NCBI GenBank assembly: GCA_024278775.1
Contig: JAJRSP010000211.1
Span: 1-5,134 of the forward strand
Length of the DNA: 5,134 nucleotides
Source: Planctomycetota bacterium
GTDB taxonomy: Bacteria; Planctomycetota; Phycisphaerae; UBA1845
Direction: 5' to 3'
Of the stretch, positions 5,111 to 5,134 are shown piece by piece. The notes beneath the pieces are model-generated. The model made no database searches and was not told where the DNA came from. It worked only from the letters and a program-made list of their open reading frames with translations. Within the stretch, counting starts at the first letter, position 1. Each line of letters starts with the position of its first letter. The position numbers and the translations under genes were made by a program.

Positions 5111-5123
5111 TTTCGAATCGAAA
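5111..5123. promoter_or_regulatory. Odd 13-bp palindrome, operator-like
   Basis: TTTCGA (5111-5116) and TCGAAA (5118-5123) are exact reverse complements around a central A. Its symmetry and its AT-richness in a GC-rich region resemble a binding site for a dimeric regulator upstream of a gene to the right, which is outside the window. Function is unproven. Confidence 0.25.
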
Positions 5124-5134
5124 TTTCCGGATCC

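Larger units (their letters stand above)
4952..5134. other. Non-coding tail with repeats and hairpins, no supported gene
   Basis: This stretch after the ABC gene holds a 13-bp tandem duplication (4974-4999), a CCCC-GAA-GGGG hairpin (4996-5006), a GCGGC-CGA-GCCGC hairpin (5063-5075), a T5 run (5091-5095) and a 13-bp odd palindrome (5111-5123). The GCCGAGCCGCGAGCG block at 5067-5080 resembles GC-rich intergenic repeats I associate with planctomycete genomes, which is recollection rather than a comparison. An ATG at 5010 opens a frame to the window edge but looks Arg-rich and non-genic. Confidence 0.5.

Noticed and set aside
5010..5134. Open frame from ATG 5010 to the window edge
   Set aside because: It is Arg-rich, runs through the GC hairpin and the palindrome, and has only a closely spaced G-run upstream. 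It looks like readthrough of intergenic repeat DNA rather than a permease or other gene start.

Overview
The window is GC-rich bacterial chromosomal DNA, and its gene content points to Planctomycetota. The clearest sign is the 'WGQWRGP ... G(V/I)A' opening of the secreted PQQ-like beta-propeller protein, a style very common in that phylum. A membrane-anchored SGNH hydrolase of planctomycete type and long, structured, repeat-bearing intergenic regions agree with this. The assignment is an inference from protein style, not from a marker gene.

Layout, left to right: (1) the N-terminal 29 codons of an unrecognised gene on the minus strand running off the left edge; (2) a 323-base divergent intergenic region with a good sigma70-like promoter and two hairpins in the presumed leader of the next gene; (3) a 501-aa secreted PQQ-like beta-propeller protein with an unusual Arg/Gly-rich insert; (4) a 139-base gap with two hairpins and a T-run, then a -10 element so close to the next start codon that the mRNA may be nearly leaderless; (5) a 417-aa membrane-anchored SGNH/GDSL hydrolase-like protein; (6) a convergent msrB (methionine-R-sulfoxide reductase) on the minus strand; (7) a 199-base divergent region with a MerR-like promoter architecture for msrB and a small upstream ORF; (8) a 323-aa ABC-2-type ATP-binding subunit of the COG4586 type; (9) a 183-base non-coding tail with a 13-bp tandem duplication, a GC hairpin and an odd palindrome, ending exactly on a GGATCC site.

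The genes do not form one obvious operon. The propeller and SGNH genes share a strand but are separated by terminator-like structure. msrB faces the SGNH gene and diverges from the ABC gene. Their roles (envelope or periplasmic protein, envelope esterase/acyltransferase, oxidative repair, export ATPase) look like ordinary housekeeping and envelope functions. I saw no CRISPR array, tRNA, rRNA, insertion sequence or recognisable defence system. The points most worth a second look are regulatory: the structured leader before the propeller gene, the dyad in a 19-bp promoter spacer at msrB, and the near-leaderless SGNH start. Two protein oddities also stand out: the Arg/Gly insert and the missing catalytic Asp.
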